Part shown: piece after piece, positions 60,401-64,000 of the stretch
How the letters are laid out: every line of letters starts with the position of its first letter
Position numbering within the stretch: position 1 is the stretch's first letter
Origin: Paramecium sonneborni
Taxonomy: Eukaryota > Ciliophora > Oligohymenophorea > Peniculida > Parameciidae
Reading direction: 5' to 3'
DNA length: 64,000 nucleotides
NCBI GenBank assembly: GCA_905182985.1
Contig: CAJJDN010000114.1
Span: forward strand, 186,001-250,000
Position numbers and translations under genes: made by a program
The notes under the pieces: model-generated
The model's input: only the letters and a program-made list of their open reading frames with translations
Database searches by the model: none
Told to the model about the DNA's origin: nothing

Positions 60401-60480
60401 TCATTAAAATACATCAAAATATAAAAGTATTATTCAAAGCTAAAGTGAGAAATTCAGTAATCTTTGTATTTTAAAACGGA
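57403..60480 (-). pseudogene. decayed gene sequence with an Ig/cadherin-like segment
   Basis: Several protein-like stretches lie on the minus strand in changing frames, broken by TGA stops that short introns do not explain. Examples are QGAQDHQHFNITAKNGF followed by NSNSINFTINYYI (a strand pattern as in cadherin/Ig-like extracellular domains), WNTTYEVFNIQTFDAKEL, ISYYTKILQGTSKFLEL, and NNIISISYKNQNQVFIWN. I read this as a large surface-protein gene in decay. The part 57580-58560 is repeated at 58627-59607 by an assembly duplication, so some breaks could be artefacts. Confidence 0.4.
57580..59607. repeat. 981-bp direct duplication flanking a single N (58561), assembly artefact
   Basis: Positions 57580-58560 and 58627-59607 appear identical. 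Unlike the other three cases, 65 unique bases (58562-58626) separate the N from the second copy, probably a low-quality contig end. The interpretation is the same, two overlapping contigs not merged. Confidence 0.8.
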
Positions 60481-62013
60481 TTCTTTCAATATTACACAAA
60501 AAAAAGGTTAAAAAGGTGATGATCCTATAAATTTAAAATTTTTATAATTTTGATAAGTAATATAATCTAAATCAAAATATTTTTATGAAAAATTATAAAA
60601 AGAATTCATCATCTGTAATTAATTTCTTAAAGAATATGAGCTTAAGTATTAAATTAATAAACTAGTATTTCTTATTATTCAGTTTAAATTAATAAATAAT
60701 CCTTATATTATTTGATATAAATTGGTAAGTAAGTAATTTAGGTATTAAAAAAATACTTAATTATAGTTAGTTCAAATAGTATGTTATCTTTAATTAAAAT
60801 AAAGGTTTAGTCTGATACAATTATATATTAGTCGTTTTTGTTTATTTTTATATTTAAATAATATTTGATATAAAAGTCAATAAATATCAGTTTAATTAAA
60901 GTAGGATGGTCATCTTCAAATTTGAATAAACCCTAACTTTAATCAAGGAAGTTAATCACATTGTTATTTAATATTTTGTATTAAAAGAAATTGATTCTTA
61001 AGATGGAAATAACTTCTAATTATTTAATTACTTATTTAAGTCGATAAATTCAAATTAGATTAGTTCTATAAATTGCTAAAACACATAGACTTTATCTTAA
61101 ATTAAGATGTATTTAAATTAATTTATGGATTAGAATATATTATATTCACAGAAATGAAAATTCCCGCCATATATGCAAATTAATAGATTTATTTATGATT
61201 ATTATTGAGTAATAGTTTAAAACTAATGGGATATAAGTTTGTTCTGGTAATTAAAATTTCTCATATACATTGAATGATTAGATAATTTTAGAATATAAGA
61301 TTACGCTATAAATTATTTCCAAAATATCACTTCTGATAAATTTAGTCTAATTGTTGCATTTTCTGTGATTAGATATACAAGTGTTTCTAAAAAGAGGGCT
61401 ATGATAAAAGAGTTAAATATAATAAAATTTATGCAAACAAACATAATTTATAGAATATAATTATATATAAAAGTTTAAGTTTAAACTTCTAAGTAGCAAT
61501 AAAATTATATATATTTAGGATTGGAAAGTTGAATCAATGTTATCTATTACAAGTTCCTTATAAAGTATTATACAAATGATATATTTTTTTTCTAGAAATC
61601 TTATAAATAAAATTATTGTCTAAATTCTTTATTTTAATTTAGTTTGAGGATGTTCAATTCAAATTAGTTTGTTAATGTATCTATAATATTAGTTGATGGA
61701 AATAAACAATAGAATTATAATTTGGGAGACCTTGATTTAAATACATAGATTAAGTAAATAGAAGATCATATGAGATATTTACTATAATTAAAGTAAAGGT
61801 CTAATTAAATAATTATAGTTTATATTGTGGTATTTGTTTCGATATAAACAGCAGAAGAATTGCTACAAACCTAAGTCTGAATTAAATATTGAATAAAAGT
61901 CATGGGATGAAAGAAATAGTTTTAAGAATGAAAATCTAGTATTGATATAATTTTGGATTGAATATGTTAAACTGATATTTTTATTGTGAAATGAATCACT
62001 AATACATCATCAA
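60481..62013. other. 1.5-kb stretch without a clear gene
   Basis: AT-rich. Plus-strand frames from ATG 60906 stay open for some 80 codons (MVIFKFEQTLTLIKEVNH) and include LIYGLEYI near 61118-61141, which recalls the alphaE helix of kinases, but no catalytic motif follows. It may hold a kinase relic. No RNA gene seen. Confidence 0.35.
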
Positions 62014-63612
<1,599 letters not shown>

Positions 63613-63769
63613 TATAAATATTTTAAGATATTTAATTTATTAAATTAAAATCATTTCTAAGTGAGAATAATAAATATAAAGTCTAATTATTTATTAATGA
63701 TTGAATATTTATTAGTAAAATAGTGAAAATCATGTTGAATTATTAATTAATAATAATAAACATAAATAC
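63613..63769. promoter_or_regulatory. 157-bp divergent spacer
   Basis: Lies between the divergent starts of the CDPK gene and the gene at 63770. AT-rich, no motif recognised. It must hold both promoters. Confidence 0.4.
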
Positions 63770-64000
63770 ATGGAGAGCGTACTTAGATTTTATAGTCTTA
63801 ATGATTCAATTAATTAATTAAAACAATAATCCTGTCATAGAAGCTTTCCTCAATTATATATTAGCGAAAATAAATTGACTTAAATAATTTCGCAACAGTA
63901 TGATAACCCTATACAATATAAGCCGATGCCTTTCGAGATTGTATCATTAAGTGAAATAAATGATCAAAAAGAAGAATCATCAATCATATAAAAAGAATAG
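63770..64000 (+). CDS. unknown protein, 5' part only
   Basis: Starts MESVLRFYSLNDSINQLKQQ and stays open for 77 codons to the window end (MPFEIVSLSEINDQKEESS...). Composition is protein-like. No domain visible in this short part; the gene continues beyond 64000. Confidence 0.6.

Noticed and set aside
60906..61200. LIYGLEYI, a possible kinase alphaE helix
   Set aside because: No HRD, DFG or other kinase motif follows in any frame.

Overview
The window looks like macronuclear DNA of a ciliate, almost certainly a Paramecium. Genes read through only when TAA and TAG are taken as glutamine and TGA as the sole stop. They are interrupted by very short GT...AG introns (about 19 to 33 nt). Base composition is very AT-rich and gene spacing is tens of bases. 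The window also carries eRF1 (13.8-15.1 kb), the factor whose stop-codon specificity underlies this code. All gene calls were made by eye by reading both strands with this code; intron positions are inferred from frame continuity.

Layout. 0-7 kb: a degenerate P-type Ca-ATPase-like gene cut by the window start, then a gene with a piggyBac-like Cys-rich tail. That second gene is present in whole once and in fragments twice because of two contig-overlap artefacts at single N bases. 7-18 kb: a membrane protein running into a cyclophilin fragment, a two-domain cyclic-nucleotide-binding protein, a myristoylation-type MORN protein, a ZIP metal transporter, eRF1 and a tight divergent pair of coiled-coil genes. 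18-33 kb: a RecQ helicase, a selenoprotein-T-like protein without Sec, a COMM-domain protein, a large coiled-coil protein, a helix-turn-helix protein, a SPRY-like protein, a zinc-independent MDR reductase and two neighbouring LITAF-type proteins. 33-45 kb: a SHAQKYF-type Myb protein, a very Gln/Asn-rich protein ending in an adaptin-appendage-like domain, a kinase pseudogene and a laforin-type glucan phosphatase with two CBM20 domains. 45-50 kb: a leishmanolysin-like protein without its HExxH motif, a Gln-rich protein and an MNS1-like axonemal protein. 50-64 kb: a gene-poor stretch holding a 21-bp tandem repeat that is an open frame of heptapeptides, two small genes, a 7TM receptor fused to a degenerate PIP kinase, decayed pseudogene sequence with a fourth assembly duplication, a CDPK and the start of one more gene.

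No operon-like functional system links these genes. The recurring themes are calcium, cyclic-nucleotide and lipid signalling, ciliary coiled-coil proteins, amylopectin metabolism and, strikingly, several family members that have lost their catalytic residues (Ca-ATPase, SelT, leishmanolysin, PIP kinase). The four single-N junctions with 1.0-1.3 kb direct repeats are best explained as unmerged contig ends and should not be read as biology.
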